Of a stretch of 64,000 nucleotides of DNA, positions 23,901 to 34,672 are shown in pieces. The position numbers were made by a program, and so were the translations under genes. Each line of letters opens with the position of its first letter. Within the stretch, counting starts at the first letter, position 1. The DNA lies in contig VWZF01005819.1 in the NCBI GenBank assembly GCA_013396755.1, positions 275,340 through 339,339 of the forward strand, read 5' to 3'. The notes beneath the pieces are model-generated. The model did no database searches, was not told the origin of the DNA, and saw only the letters and a program-made list of their open reading frames with translations. The DNA comes from Sclerurus mexicanus (lineage: Eukaryota; Chordata; Aves; Passeriformes; Furnariidae).

Positions 23901-26900
23901 CCCTTTCTTAGGTCTCTCAAAATACGGTGCTGTTCAGTCTTTAATCCCCAACTGCCCCATTTGCCTTTAGGCCAGGTTATAAAGAAAAAGCAGGTTCGTG
24001 TCTGGTTATAAAAGCCAGGCACAAGTGTGAGACCTTCAGTGCATCACCCTTGTGGGAGAAGAATTCTGCAGAGGAAAACCACTGTCCCAATGGCTTGGTG
24101 CCTTCCACGCTTAAATTTCAGTGCGTGGAGCTACATTAATAAGTACAGTTTTTAGCTCCCAGCTTTGTCCATGTTTACATCAGAGGAGGGAAGAAAAAAA
24201 TCTGGAATACTGTGTTACAGCAGTGAGCACTCCAGGGCAAAATGTGTTTACCCTGGCAGAGTTGATGTTTTTCTGATAAATCGAGGCACTCCAGTTGTTA
24301 TTAATCTGGCACTGCAAAGTCATCCTCCTCTCAGAGTGGAGCACTCCAGTTTAATAATTCTGCCAAAAGCTATTAAAAATTAAAAAGATGGCCAATTTTG
24401 AGCTTTATAGGAATATTATTTTTTAAAAAGTGAGCAAAGAAGCAACAAATGAATTCCAGTACCTGAGGGGAGCCTACAGGAAAGATGGAGAGAGACTATT
24501 TCCAAGGGCCTGGGGTGACAGGACACAGGGAATGGCTTCCCAGTGCCAGAGGGCAGGGAGAGATGGGATATTGGGAAGGAATCCTTCCCTGGGAGGGTGG
24601 GCAGGCCCTGGCACGGGGTGCCCAGAGAAGCTTCCCCTGCTGTGGCCAGGGCAGCTCTGCAGTTGTGTTTTGAGGTTTCCTTGCTGATGCGAATTGCTTC
24701 CTTTGTAATGCTGCTCAGGAATGATGTGTTCTCACTCCTTTGGGTTATCCCGGCGCTTTCTTCTCAAGAGACCCTTTGTAGTTACTAAATGTGTGTGTCA
24801 GCTGGAATAAACTTCCTCCTTTTCATCTTACAGTGAAAATCCTGTAACTTTATCCCCTGCCTTGATTAGGAAATTAGTGACTGCCCTCAGCTGATGGAGG
24901 GGTGTGGGGTGTGAAATCCTCTTTGATGTCTTCAGTACCCAATCTGCACAGGACTTTGTGTCCGAATCCTTAGATTTCCTGTAATCACCTCCATGGGTAA
25001 TGTTGGTTGAGTTGCTCCTGTGTTCCTGACCTGGAAAGCGTGGGAATGTTGATGAAGTGGTTCAGTATTCTCAGGTGTCAGCCAACACTGTCACGGGTTT
25101 CCAAAGCTCCAGAAGAAAACACTTGGTGGTTTGTTTTATTTACCTTGGCGTATTTTGTTTGCCTTAAGTGCCCTGCTTATTTGTTGCTCTCTTTTTCCCT
25201 CCTAGGTCTATAATCAGCAGAAGATTTTTCTGTATCGTTGGCACACTGTACCTGTACCGGTGTATTACAATGTATGTGACCACACTCCCAGTACCTGGAA
25301 TGCATTTCAAGTGCTCTCCAAAGGTAAACTGTGGCTGGCTGCCTTTCCATGTTTTAATCTGCGTGTTTTCCCCTTGTCCTGCTGGTCCCAAAACTACGAG
25401 CGACACTTTCTCCATAATTGTCACCAGTGGTTACTCCGGGAGAGGATTCTGCCCCCTCAGGTGAGACCCCACCTGGGTCACTGTGCCCAGNGAGAACACT
25501 AGTTTGGCATGACAGGGACATCCTTCAGCAGATCATCAGCTTCCCTCTCAGCAGAGGTGTTGGCAGGTGCTTTGGGGCAGTGCAAGCATTCCCACCCTTT
25601 TCACAACGCTGATTTCCACACTTTCTGTGGCATTGTCAGCGAATTTGCACAATCGGCAGTTTTCTGTCTCCACCAGGGTAGGTGAGGGTGTGCAGCGTGT
25701 GGAGGTGACGCTTGTGACACACTTACTTCTGACCACCTCAGCGTGTCAAACCCAAATATGATTTGTCTTTGAAAACTTTCTAAGGCTGGTGCAACTCTGT
25801 CTTCCTGCATGTATTTTTGCAATCGTAGCACAAGGGCTTGTCACCTCCTCCCCAATGTAGGTTTGTTGTGCCGAGGAATAAACTTGGGCTTATGAAAGCC
25901 GTGGGTGAAACCAGGCTACTGGGACAGAGGTGCTTGGACAAGGCCCTTCTGGGCAGCCTGGAAGGGTAGTTCACATGCTTGGGGTGGAGATGGGGCAGGG
26001 ATGGTGGTGGTGCATCCATGTCATGTCACCCAAGCTTTGCTGGAAGTGTAGTCCTTACTGCAGTTCGTTGTGCTATGAGTTGATTTAAGCAGGAGAAAGG
26101 GGGAAGGAAAGTAGTTTCTGTAAAATACCTCTGTGTGCACAGCCCTAGATCAGGTGACAGGTAGTGACATCACTGATGGCCGGGAGTGAAGCCCTGCTTT
26201 GGCCTGGTGTACGTGCTGTCGTTGCTCTGGTGAGGATTGGCACGTACGAACAAAGCTGAAGTGCTTTGGTTCCTCGGGGAAATGCAGCCAAGGAAGGCAC
26301 TAACACCAGGACTTTGCCAAGGCAGAGCGTTTGCCAAAGCCACGAGTGGCTTTTGGAGGGACCCAGAGCTTTTGGAAAGAGAAATGAGTGGGAGAGGAGG
26401 CAAAGTTGTGTTTGACCAGTCGGCTGCTGTGAAATTGAAAGGGAAAAACACAGGTATTTATGGGCTGCAGTGAATAAATCTGCCACTTTGGGGAATTGAC
26501 AGTGCTGGCAAATCCTCCTCCTTACTCAAGTAGAGACAAGCTTGTGTTGTGCTCCTCTGTTGGCCTGGTAAGACTGAGGGTTAGCTGGGTTTCCTTGAAA
26601 GCTGTAAATACAAATACACTGGTGGGAAACGAATAACCTCTCAACGCCTTGTGGAGTTGTGTATGATTGTGAAGAGTGGGCTTTGGGGAGCATTCGAACG
26701 CTCATAAGGAAGAGTTAGCAGGAAGTATTTAATTCCTGCAAAGAAGCTGCTGATACCTGTCAGAAATTATTGATTTCTGCTCCTTAAAGCTGGCACAGAG
26801 GTTCAGCACTCTGCTCTGCGAGACACCATGGGTGCTTGTGTTGGGCTGGCAAGGGGAAAGGGATCATTTTGAAGCCTTTTCCGGGGTGGCCTTAGGGTTT

Positions 26901-29900
26901 GGAGTGAGATACTCTTCTGTTCATCATATCTTGGTTTTAGCAGCTGGATGTACCAGTTCATCCTGGGTTCTGTTGCATTGTCATCAGTAGGGCCTGTGCT
27001 GTTACCAACAGGATGAATAAGTTTATTTTAGAGTGCATTGCCTCTTGAGCAGAAGGAAAGCCTCACATGAGCACCAGCTATAATAGGTGCAAAGCCTCAA
27101 TAAACTCACTCTCCCCTCCGGTCTTTTTCCCCCTGGAAATGTGGTGTCAGATTTTGGGAATGATGTGCTGATTGCTCTGGTGGATCAGAGCAAAGAGAGA
27201 GAAGAAGCGAAGGGCAGAGCTGCTGGCTAAACCCATTGCTTTGAACTCTGACAGGTTAAAGCTGCTGTCTCACTGTGCTGCTGTGTTTTCCTCTTCCACC
27301 AGCTCTTTGGAGACTGGGAATCCCACCTGCGAAGGATAATGAAACTGATTGCTGGTGGAGGATTGTCCATCACGGGATCCCACAACATGTGCGGCGACTA
27401 CCTGTACAGCGGCCACACCGTCATCCTCACCCTCACATACCTGTTCATCAAAGAGTGTGAGTTCCTGGCTCTTCCCAGGGCCTGTCCTGCTCTAGCATTC
27501 CCCTCGAATCCAGCAATTATTGTTGTGCTCTTTGGTAAATGCAACTGAGGTTAAAATAGGTGCATTTTCCAGAGGAAATGGGCACAGGTTGTGCCAGCGG
27601 AGGGTTGGGTTGGATATTAGGGAAAATTTCATTTCCTAAAGGGTTGCAAAGGTTTGGGTTGGAAGGGACCTTAAACCCACTCAGTTTCGTTCTCCTGCCA
27701 TGGGCAGGGACACCTTTCATTGTCCCAGGGTGCTCCAACCCGGCCTTGGACACTCCCAGGGATCCAGGGGCAGCCACAGCTTCTCTGGGCACCCTGTGCC
27801 AGGGCCTGCCCACCCTCCCAGGGAAGGATTCCCTGCCAGTCTCCCATCTAAACACAAACTGATTAATTTGAGTGAGGAGGGTATATTATACCTTTCTCAA
27901 AGAGTTCATAACCCTTCTCTTGTCCAAGGCTCTCGCTACCCCGAGTTCAATTTCAAGTTACACCTTAGGGGAACGGGACTTATGTTGTGATCTCAGCGTT
28001 CCTGCTCTTAGTCTCAGTGCAGGGCTGCAGTCCACGACCTGTACTAATTACCCCATCAGTCCTGGTAATGCTGTGCCTTGAAATAACCACTGCTTGTGCC
28101 TCTTCCCAGATTCCCCACGGCGACTCTGGTGGTACCACTGGCTTTGCTGGGCACTCAGCATGGTTGGGATGTTCTGCATCCTCCTTGCTCATGACCACTA
28201 CACTGTGGACGTGGTGGTGGCTTACTACATCACTACAAGACTATTCTGGTGGTACCACACAATGGCCAACCAGCAAGTGAGTTCCTCCCACTCGTCGGGT
28301 CCGTGGCTTGCGGTAGCGTGGTGGTGGGTGAATATCCACAGGAGTCAACTCATCCATGTCCCTCTCTTCCACCTGCCATTGGGTTTGCAGGAAAGAAAGA
28401 GACATCTTTGCTCGGGTTCTTCTGGTGTCTTGCCCCAGGAAGGTCTACCCAAGGCAGGCAGGCCTCTGCTTCCCCTGGGCAGCCTCAGTGTTTGAAGTCT
28501 TTCCGAATTTGGGCCAGTTTTGTGATAGCAGAGCAAACCCTTTAGACTTGGTGGGGTTTTCCCTTGTTTTTGTTTGTCTCTTGAGGCCACCTGGGTTTGT
28601 ATCCTGTAGTCTGTGCCCTTGAGCTAGATGACAGGTCTCTTGAGGAATAGTATGAGGGTCTCACCAAAAATGAACCAGTTTTTTTAAGTGTTTCCAAGTG
28701 GTGGTAAGTTCTCCTGGCCAAGGGAAACGTTGCCTTTTGGAGGGCAGTGCAGCAGGGAACAGGCTGCTCCTGTCCTCAGGCCCATGTGTGGGAAAATAGG
28801 GTGATAAGGGAAGTACTGAGAAGGAGGAGACAGAGCCCTTGATGGTTGCACAGTCAGAGAGGAGATGTAAAAGACTCATCAAAGGTTGAATGAAGTTTAA
28901 ATGACAACTCCTGTTATTCCCATTGGCCTTCCCTGCCAGTGAACTGGAGCAGTAAGAGAGGAGCTCATAGTGCTGAGGAATTTGAGACCTCTCCTGCTGT
29001 GTCAGGGCAGGGCTAGGATGGATCTCAGGGAAAGGTCCTTCCCCCAGAGGGCGGTGGGCACTGACCAGGCTGCCCAGGGCAGTGGGCACGGCCCCAAGGC
29101 TGCCAGAGCTCCAGGAGGGTTTGGATGATGGGACAGGGACAGGGTGGGATTGTTGGCGTGTCTGTGCAGGGCCGGGGGCTGGACTGGATGATCCTGGTGG
29201 GTCCCTCCAGCTCAGAAAATCCTGATTTCATGAGAGGAGATGCACAAGTCTTTCCCATGGTTAACAGGTGGAGTGAGTTAAGAGAAACGTTTATGTCCCT
29301 AACAGTATAGTGGTGTCCAGATATTTTCTGTGCACATGGTGAAAGATTTTTGCTTGTCTGCTGCACATGCCTCCAGTTAGTTATGTTTAAGAAAGACCAT
29401 GATGGGAAATGGGTTATGATAGAATCAATATTGAATGGCCTGGCTTGGAAGGGACCATGAAGTTCTTCTAATTCCAGCCCCTCTGAAGGCCTTCTGGCCA
29501 CCAACTCATGATTCCACTGGTTTTGGTGCTACTTGAAGCAATATACCACAGTCAAACCCTGTAGTGTGTTCTTCCCCCAAAATGCCCAACTGCAAATTAG
29601 CTGCACTTTGATGTCCAGTGAGTTTGGGAGCCACTGTGTCCGATGGCCGTCTCTGCCCACACTCTGTAATTCTCGTCATACAACACCAGATGGACTTCCC
29701 TGCTTTGGATCTGCCCCTGGGCTCTGTCAGAACAGGTGCTGAGTGGCTGCGCTTCCAGGCTGGAAATGCTGGAGTCAGGACTTGCTTCAGCAAAGCCTTT
29801 GCGTTGCTGTGTGGAAACGTGCCTGTTTTGCTGCATGACGTGACTCAGAAGGTGGCTCAGCATTGCTTCCCTGAGCTGCTGAGATGTTGGGAAATGCCAG

Positions 29901-30808
29901 TCCCTGGATCCTTCCCCGAGCACACCTTTGTGTGCCCGTCTCTCCTTCCTCGTGCTGCTCTGTGTGCAGGGGGCTGGGGCTTGTGCCTGAGCTTAAAGTT
30001 AAAAGGAAGAGTGGCTTTATTTTACACGTGAGCTCGCCCTGGAGATAAAGCTCAGTGTGCAGCCCTGTGCTTGCACTTTGCCGTGGGTGGATTCAGGGGT
30101 GCCTGGCTGTGGTGTGGAAAAGTGCAGCAGGGTGGTTGGGTAACTCCCCCAGGGCCTGCCCGCTCCTTGTGTCCCGTGGCTAAGGGAAGGCAGAGGGTAG
30201 GTGGGAGCAGTCTGGGAGCGTGTGGAGGGCAGAGCAAAGCAGGGCAGGGCTCTCCTGACCTCCCCCAGGTGGGTGGAGGTGTGCCTCGCTCATCGCTCCG
30301 TAGGCTCCGAAGCCATTCTGGAGCTGCGGGGAGGAGAGGAGAGACTGATCTTCGGGCCGCTCGTTTTTCTCCCGCGGGCCCGTCGTACAAGGGAGGTCGT
30401 GGAGACGAGGGCGAGCCTCGCTCGGGTGTGCGCAGGGAGGCTGTGGAGGAGCAGCTCGGCTGCCCCGATCCTTGGCCGTGCAGGTGTGTCTGGGAGGTGT
30501 CTCCGGGTGTCAGGAGGCTTTCGGAAGCAGCAGCGAGCAGCGTGTCCCTGCCGAACAGCGCCGGGTGGTGTTGGGGATATTGCGCAAGCTGTAACCCTCT
30601 CCTTTGCGACTCTCCTCCCCAGGTGCTAAAAGAAGCTTCCCAAACGAACCTCCTCGCAAGGGTCTGGTGGTACAAGCCCTTCCAGTACTTCGAAAAGAAT
30701 GTCCAAGGGATCGTGCCGCGCTCCTACCACTGGCCCTTCCCCTGGCCGGCGCTGCAGCGGGGCCGGCAGGCCAAGGTCAAGTACAGCCGCCTGGCGAGCG
30801 ACACGTGA
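20309..30808 (+). CDS. SGMS1: SGMS1, sphingomyelin synthase 1 (five coding exons, 414 aa)
   Basis: This Golgi membrane enzyme moves phosphocholine from phosphatidylcholine to ceramide, giving sphingomyelin and diacylglycerol. The coding exons are 20309-20928, 25206-25323, 27303-27456, 28110-28276 and 30623-30808. They join in frame to 1245 nt with every intron GT-AG, and the length is close to the 413 residues of human SMS1. Residues 1-70 form a SAM domain (MKEVVLWSPEEVTSWL...). A Gly/Asn-rich linker (about 75-110) differs most from mammals. Membrane spans start at about residue 134. The family motifs are present: PPLPD (D1), the RRFFCIVGTLYLYR block (D2), CGDYLYSGHT (D3) and HDHYTVDVVVAYY (D4). 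The catalytic triad falls at His284, His327 and Asp331, one less than the human positions 285/328/332. The C-terminal tail ends KYSRLASDT. The identity rests on recalled family knowledge; exon joins were checked by hand. Confidence 0.97.
21225..21400 (+). repeat. CR1 LINE fragment, second subtype
   Basis: 'ggtccttcccccagagggtg' and 'gtgggcacggccccaaggct' form a block shared with copies near 29020 and 33645. It lies in SGMS1 intron 1 between coding exons. Confidence 0.8.
22222..22300 (-). repeat. CR1 LINE 3'-end fragment
   Basis: 'ggaatcacagaacggtgtgg' followed by 'gttggaaaggacttcaaaga' is the reverse complement of a CR1 terminus. Confidence 0.8.
23258..23402 (+). repeat. CR1 LINE 3' end
   Basis: It runs from 'gcccagagaagctgtggctg' through 'gtccaaggccaggttggagc' to 'aacccaaaccattctgtgat'. 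It lies in the SGMS1 intron upstream of coding exon 2. Confidence 0.9.
24450..24632 (+). repeat. CR1 LINE fragment lacking its 3' end
   Basis: It includes 'gaatggcttcccagtgccag', 'gggatattgggaaggaatcc' and 'gtgcccagagaagctt', after which the match stops. Confidence 0.88.
25206..25323 (+). CDS. SGMS1: SGMS1 coding exon 2 (motif D2)
   Basis: The acceptor is 'tttccctcctag' and the donor 'ccaaag|gtaaac'. It encodes SIISRRFFCIVGTLYLYR and continues to CSPK, residues 207-246, which is the third membrane span and conserved motif D2. Confidence 0.97.
25428..25500 (+). repeat. CR1 LINE internal fragment, broken at a single N
   Basis: 'ctcaggtgagaccccacctg' followed by 'ggtcactgtgcccag' matches the CR1 reverse-transcriptase region. 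Similarity stops at the lone N at 25491. It lies about 100 bases after SGMS1 coding exon 2. Confidence 0.6.
27303..27456 (+). CDS. SGMS1: SGMS1 coding exon 3 (motif D3, His284)
   Basis: The acceptor is 'ctcttccaccag' and the donor 'aaagagt|gtgagt'. It encodes LFGDWESHLRRIMK through CGDYLYSGHT to LFIKE, residues 247-297 plus one base, and contains the first catalytic histidine. Confidence 0.97.
27645..27855 (-). repeat. CR1 LINE 3' end
   Basis: It runs from 'ggtttgggttggaagggacc' through 'ggccttggacactcccaggg' to 'gggaaggattccctgccagt'. It sits in SGMS1 intron 3, opposite in orientation to the copies at 23258 and 24450. Confidence 0.9.
28110..28276 (+). CDS. SGMS1: SGMS1 coding exon 4 (motif D4, His327/Asp331)
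   Basis: The acceptor is 'tgcctcttcccag' and the donor 'cagcaa|gtgagt'. It encodes YSPRRLWWYHW through LLAHDHYTVDVVVAYY to MANQQ, residues 298-353. It carries the second histidine and the aspartate of the active site. Confidence 0.97.
29020..29225 (+). repeat. CR1 LINE 3' end, second subtype
   Basis: It contains 'ggtccttcccccagagggcg', 'ccagagctccaggagggttt' and the terminus 'tggatgatcctggtgggtcc'. It is in SGMS1 intron 4. Confidence 0.85.
29418..29500 (-). repeat. Diverged CR1-like 3'-end fragment
   Basis: 'gatagaatcaatattgaatg' followed by 'gcttggaagggaccatgaag' resembles a minus-orientation CR1 terminus. Confidence 0.6.
30280..30560 (+). other. CpG-rich block at the 3' end of SGMS1 intron 4
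   Basis: A stretch with many CpGs (for example 'ttcgggccgctcg' and 'cccgcgggcccgtcgtac') lies just before the last coding exon. It contains a donor-like 'cgtgcag|gtgtgt' near 30483. It could be an unmethylated regulatory element or an alternative exon; the sequence does not decide. Confidence 0.35.
30623..30808 (+). CDS. SGMS1: SGMS1 coding exon 5 (cytosolic tail and stop)
   Basis: The acceptor is 'tctcctccccag'. It encodes VLKEASQTNLLARVWWYKP and the rest of the cytosolic tail, residues 354-414, then TGA at 30806-30808. The last 20 residues are the least conserved part against mammals (PALQRGRQAKVKYSRL). Confidence 0.96.
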   Translation: MLKEASQTNLLARVWWYKPFQYFEKNVQGIVPRSYHWPFPWPALQRGRQAKVKYSRLASDT

Positions 30809-32105
30809 CGCCCTGGCCGGCCCCGGCCCCGTCCCAAGTGCTCACGACCCCCCAAGAAGATGCCATACGGAAAATCAACCCACGCTCCCTAAGCCTTTCT
30901 CTTAACAGCTCCCTCCACTTGACCTATTCAGTTACCTGGTAAGCACTGTGATCTTTTTTTCTCTCCAAAGGATCTGCGTTGGACAACAATAAAGAAAATT
31001 TAACTTATCATGCACTGTTACACATTTCTTGTTAATAGATTTGGGATTTGCATTGACCCATCACCATGTTCCTTTGTATATGATGCGACAACATAAATGA
31101 AAGCTTTTATATCATGAGTTCTGGTCTTTCCAGTCACGTCTGGGAACAAAGCATATTATTTTCTTGGGAAAACATACTTTTCATATCTCTTGCCCCAAAG
31201 ATTGGGCTGTAAGCCATTTTCTAGCAAATGACTATATGAAGGTTTCTAAATACCTGCCTTGGGTGAAATCAAGAAATCTTTCTACCTGTTGCACCGTGCT
31301 ACGAATAAGATGATAGACACAGAAAGGTTTGGTAATCCTGATTTTGTAGAATCTGCAGTGACTGTGTCAAAAAGTGCAAAAAAAAAAAATAAAAAAAAAG
31401 AGAAAAAAAATGTAAAGTGATTTTCTAAGTATTTCCTAACTTTATTTTTCAAAATGTGTATGAAAAAAAAATGAAATTTAAAAAGATTTTTACATGTCAG
31501 AGAATAGAGAGTTAAAATTTAAAGAAAATGCTTCTTGGGAGAGAGAGATTTGTCTATGTTTCTAGTGCCTTTCTTGTCTTGATTGTATGGTCAGTAGGCA
31601 GTCTTAAATGTTTTTATTTAAAATAAAGTATTCCATGAAAGCAGAATTATATATACTATATAATTACTAATTTTTGCATTTATAGCTAAATTAAACTGGA
31701 AATTTGCTTATAATGTTGAAATTGCCATGTGTAGGGAAAAAACCACCCCCCCAAATAAAAAGGGTCCGATCTTGCTCACACATTGTGGGCGGGTCAAGCT
31801 AAAAAGCATCACTTTATTCTTGGTAGCTGGATTTTAAAAAGCAGAACAGCCATGAATTCCTGTTTTCTAAGAATTTTACAAATGATCACTGAGTGAACTA
31901 CGAATTGTTTCTCCATCCCCTATTGAAGTGTTGTTGAAAAACAACAAAGATGATCTATTTCTTTAAAATATTTGTGCAGAAACTGCATGTAATTCTAAGT
32001 TTCACTCCTACCATACATACTGTATGTTTGGGGAAGTATCCTATCCTAAACTTGCCAATGTGCAGAACAAAATAGTTTTTTTAAAAAAGAGTGAAGAAGA
32101 GAAAA

Positions 32106-32129
32106 ATATATATATAAATATATATATAT
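32106..32129 (+). repeat. (TA)n microsatellite in SGMS1 3'UTR
   Basis: 'atatatatataaatatatat' forms a short alternating A/T tract. Confidence 0.8.
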
Positions 32130-32415
32130 CCATTCTGTATTTTACGTGAAGCAGAGTTATCTTCTGTAGGTTTTTTGTGTATTCACAAGGTGATATTTGT
32201 ATTGTAAAACAACAATGGTGAAGGAAAATAAAAAGGCTTTTGAAAAATGTAGTTTCCTTTATCTTTTCACTATTAAGTTGAAATTTAAAGCTGGGTTTAT
32301 TCTTCCAAACCTTGCCTTTAAGTTGATGTTATTGCACTGTAGGCCATCCAATGTGGACTGTATGGAAACTGCATTGATTTGGAATTGCTGTTGGGCGAAA
32401 CAGTGCCTTATGTGA

Positions 32416-32421
32416 AATAAA
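32416..32421 (+). terminator. SGMS1: Distal polyadenylation signal AATAAA of SGMS1
   Basis: A canonical hexamer at the end of the AT-rich 3'UTR, followed by a switch to GC-rich intergenic DNA. Confidence 0.7.
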
Positions 32422-33644
32422 TGCTATGCAATCGATTCCGACCGTGCGGGAGCCGGGGCCGGGTGGGAGAGCCTTCCTGGGAGCCATCACCAGGCCTTGA
32501 AAAATCTACCCCAGCCTCTGGGACGGAGCACAGGGCAGGCTGAGCGCCCACCCCTCAGCCCCTGCCGCTCCTGGCTCTTGCAGCCAGAAAAAAAAGGAAA
32601 GAAGAGCAAATTTCTGGGCATCCGTGGTGGTGGAAGTGTCATTTCTTTTTCTTTTTTTTGGGGCGGTGGTTTGTCTGGACTTCTCAGCCCTGCTCCTCAG
32701 CAGTGGCCAAAAGCTTCCTTGAGGAGCTGCTGGGGTGTTTTTTTGATGGGGTGATGTTGCTTTTGCTGCTGTTGCTTGGGATGCTAAACAAGACTGACTG
32801 CTCCCTTACCAGTTCCCTGTCTCGCTGGGAGGGAGGGGGTTTCTTGGCCAAACCCTTTGCAACAGCATTTGCAGAGCTGCTTGAGAATTTAGGGCTCAGC
32901 TCTCTGTGTGCTTTGCCTTCAATTCACAGCTTTATCCTGGCAACCCTGGGGTGAAAAGCCAGTTTTTAAAAAGCCCGACCCCACCCCGAGGTGATTGTTT
33001 TTGGAGAGAGCTCACGCTCCCAGACCCAAACCGGCGAGTAGATTTTTCAAGACCTGGCATCACGCACATCAAAACCATTGACATAAGTAAATGTATGGAT
33101 ATATATGCACATGACATTAAATGGAATCTGCTGAATTCTGCATTGTAGTGTCTGACTTACTGCATGGATCCTGCTCCACGTGGTCCCGCCTGTTCCCCAG
33201 CGGAGCCGTGCTTTGGTGGAGCGTGTTGCCTTGGGAAAGGAGCCTGGGCAGGCGGGCACGGGGGGCTCAGCGGGGTAGCCTGTGCTGGAGCGGGTAGGGG
33301 ACAAACCTGCTGCCCTGTCCTTCTCCTCCCCTGGGAGCACCTGCTGGGCAGCACCGTGTCTTTTGGAAGGCTGATGGCTCGTGGTGGTGCCGCGGCCGCT
33401 CGTTGTTCAGCCTTGCGGTAACAGCCAGGGATCCCAAATTTCCCTCTTCAGCCTCTGCTTTCTGGGGAGTGTAGCCAGGGGTTGCTGGTGGTCCTCTGCA
33501 GTCTTTGAGCAGCTTGCTTGCCTTTGGGACTTTGTATTCCTGGGCTGAGATCCTTGGGCAGTTTCCAGGGACAGTCCTTTTCCCAAGTAGAGGCTGAAAC
33601 ACTTCCCCTTCCCTTCCCGTCTGTTGACTGGGGAAAATTGAGGT

Positions 33645-33845
33645 GGGATCGCTGGGAAAGGTCCTTCCCCCAGAGGGTGGTGGGCACTGCCCAGGCTCCC
33701 CACGGCAGTGGGCACGGCCCCAAGGCTGCCAGAGCTCCAGGAGGGTTTGGACGATGCTCTGGGGCACAGGGGGTGGTTATTGGGGTGTCTCTGCAGGGCC
33801 AGGGGTTGGGCTTGATCCTTGTTCGTCCTTTCCAACTCAGGATAT
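33645..33845 (+). repeat. CR1 LINE 3' end, second subtype
   Basis: 'ggtccttcccccagagggtg', 'cggccccaaggctgccagag' and the end 'ctttccaactcaggatattt'. It is very similar to the copies at 21225 and 29020. Confidence 0.85.
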
Positions 33846-34579
33846 TTTTACATTGTCCCTTTGCCCTGGTGCATTGTTGCATCTGCCTTGTGTAGAGAAG
33901 CTTGTGCTGCTTGGGCACATGTGCAGCTTTGCTTGGTGCTGAAATGGGAAAGAGGGTTCTCCACCAGGAAAGGCTGGAAAAGGACAGTTTGAGGTGGAGA
34001 GACCTGGCTGAGACCCAGGCAAACAAGATCTCTTTGCCAGGAGGGTGGATTTGATGTTGCTGGGATCCATGCGGATTTAGCCTTTAGCTCTGCCACGTGG
34101 GGAAGGTTTTAAAGACCCTTAAAGACAGGGATGGGAGGTCTTTGAGGAGCGTGAGCCAAGCAAGGACAATGCTCCCTTTGCTTTTCTGTACTCTGGAAAG
34201 AGCAATTAATTCCAAATCAACCTTCCCCCTCTGTTTTACTCAGGAGACAGCTCGGTGCATTGACTGTTGGCTTATCCTCTCCCTGGTCCCAGGGGCTCCA
34301 GGTGCCCAAAGAAAGCCTGAAGACAAACCACCACAGGTTCCTGTTCTAGCAAGCTTTCCCATCCAATTCAGCAGGTATTGGCCACAAAGATTTGCCAGAA
34401 GGATTTATGGTTTCTTTTTACATCCTGTAAATGCCTTTTCTGCCCCTGGCTGTCTGTGTGCACTCTAGGCCGGTCAGGGAGTGCTGGTGAGCACCGGGAT
34501 TTGAGCACAACACCCTTTGTGTGTCCCTTCTGCAGCCTTGTTTAAATAAATGAGCGTTAGACAACGCTCTAAGGCACAT

Positions 34580-34672
34580 GGTGGGTTTGTTGGGGCTGTC
34601 CTGTGCAGGGCCAGGAGCTGGACTTGGATGGTCCTTGTGGTCCCCTCCAAGTAAGGATTTTCTGTGATACCA
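34580..34672 (+). repeat. CR1 LINE 3'-end fragment
   Basis: 'tgtgcagggccaggagctgg' to 'cccctccaagtaaggatttt' and 'ctgtgat'. It is the terminal part of the second subtype only. Confidence 0.8.

Larger units (their letters stand above)
30809..32440 (+). other. SGMS1: SGMS1 3' untranslated region
   Basis: The AT-rich sequence after the stop codon contains AATAAA at 30988-30993, 31622-31627, 31754-31759, 32227-32232 and 32416-32421. Composition changes sharply to GC-rich just after the last signal, which supports a main cleavage site near 32440. The signal only 180 nt after the stop could give a short isoform. A-rich runs near 31379-31410 and U-rich stretches are present. Ends are inferred from signals, not transcripts. 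Confidence 0.8.

Noticed and set aside
26237..26473. Frame containing MSGRGGK, like the start of histone H2A
   Set aside because: The resemblance ends after a few residues, and no histone-fold sequence follows.
30071..30622. Extension of the last SGMS1 exon upstream as an open frame
   Set aside because: A clear acceptor (tctcctccccag) at 30622 and exact in-frame joining to exon 4 fix the exon start. The upstream frame is CpG-rich intron.
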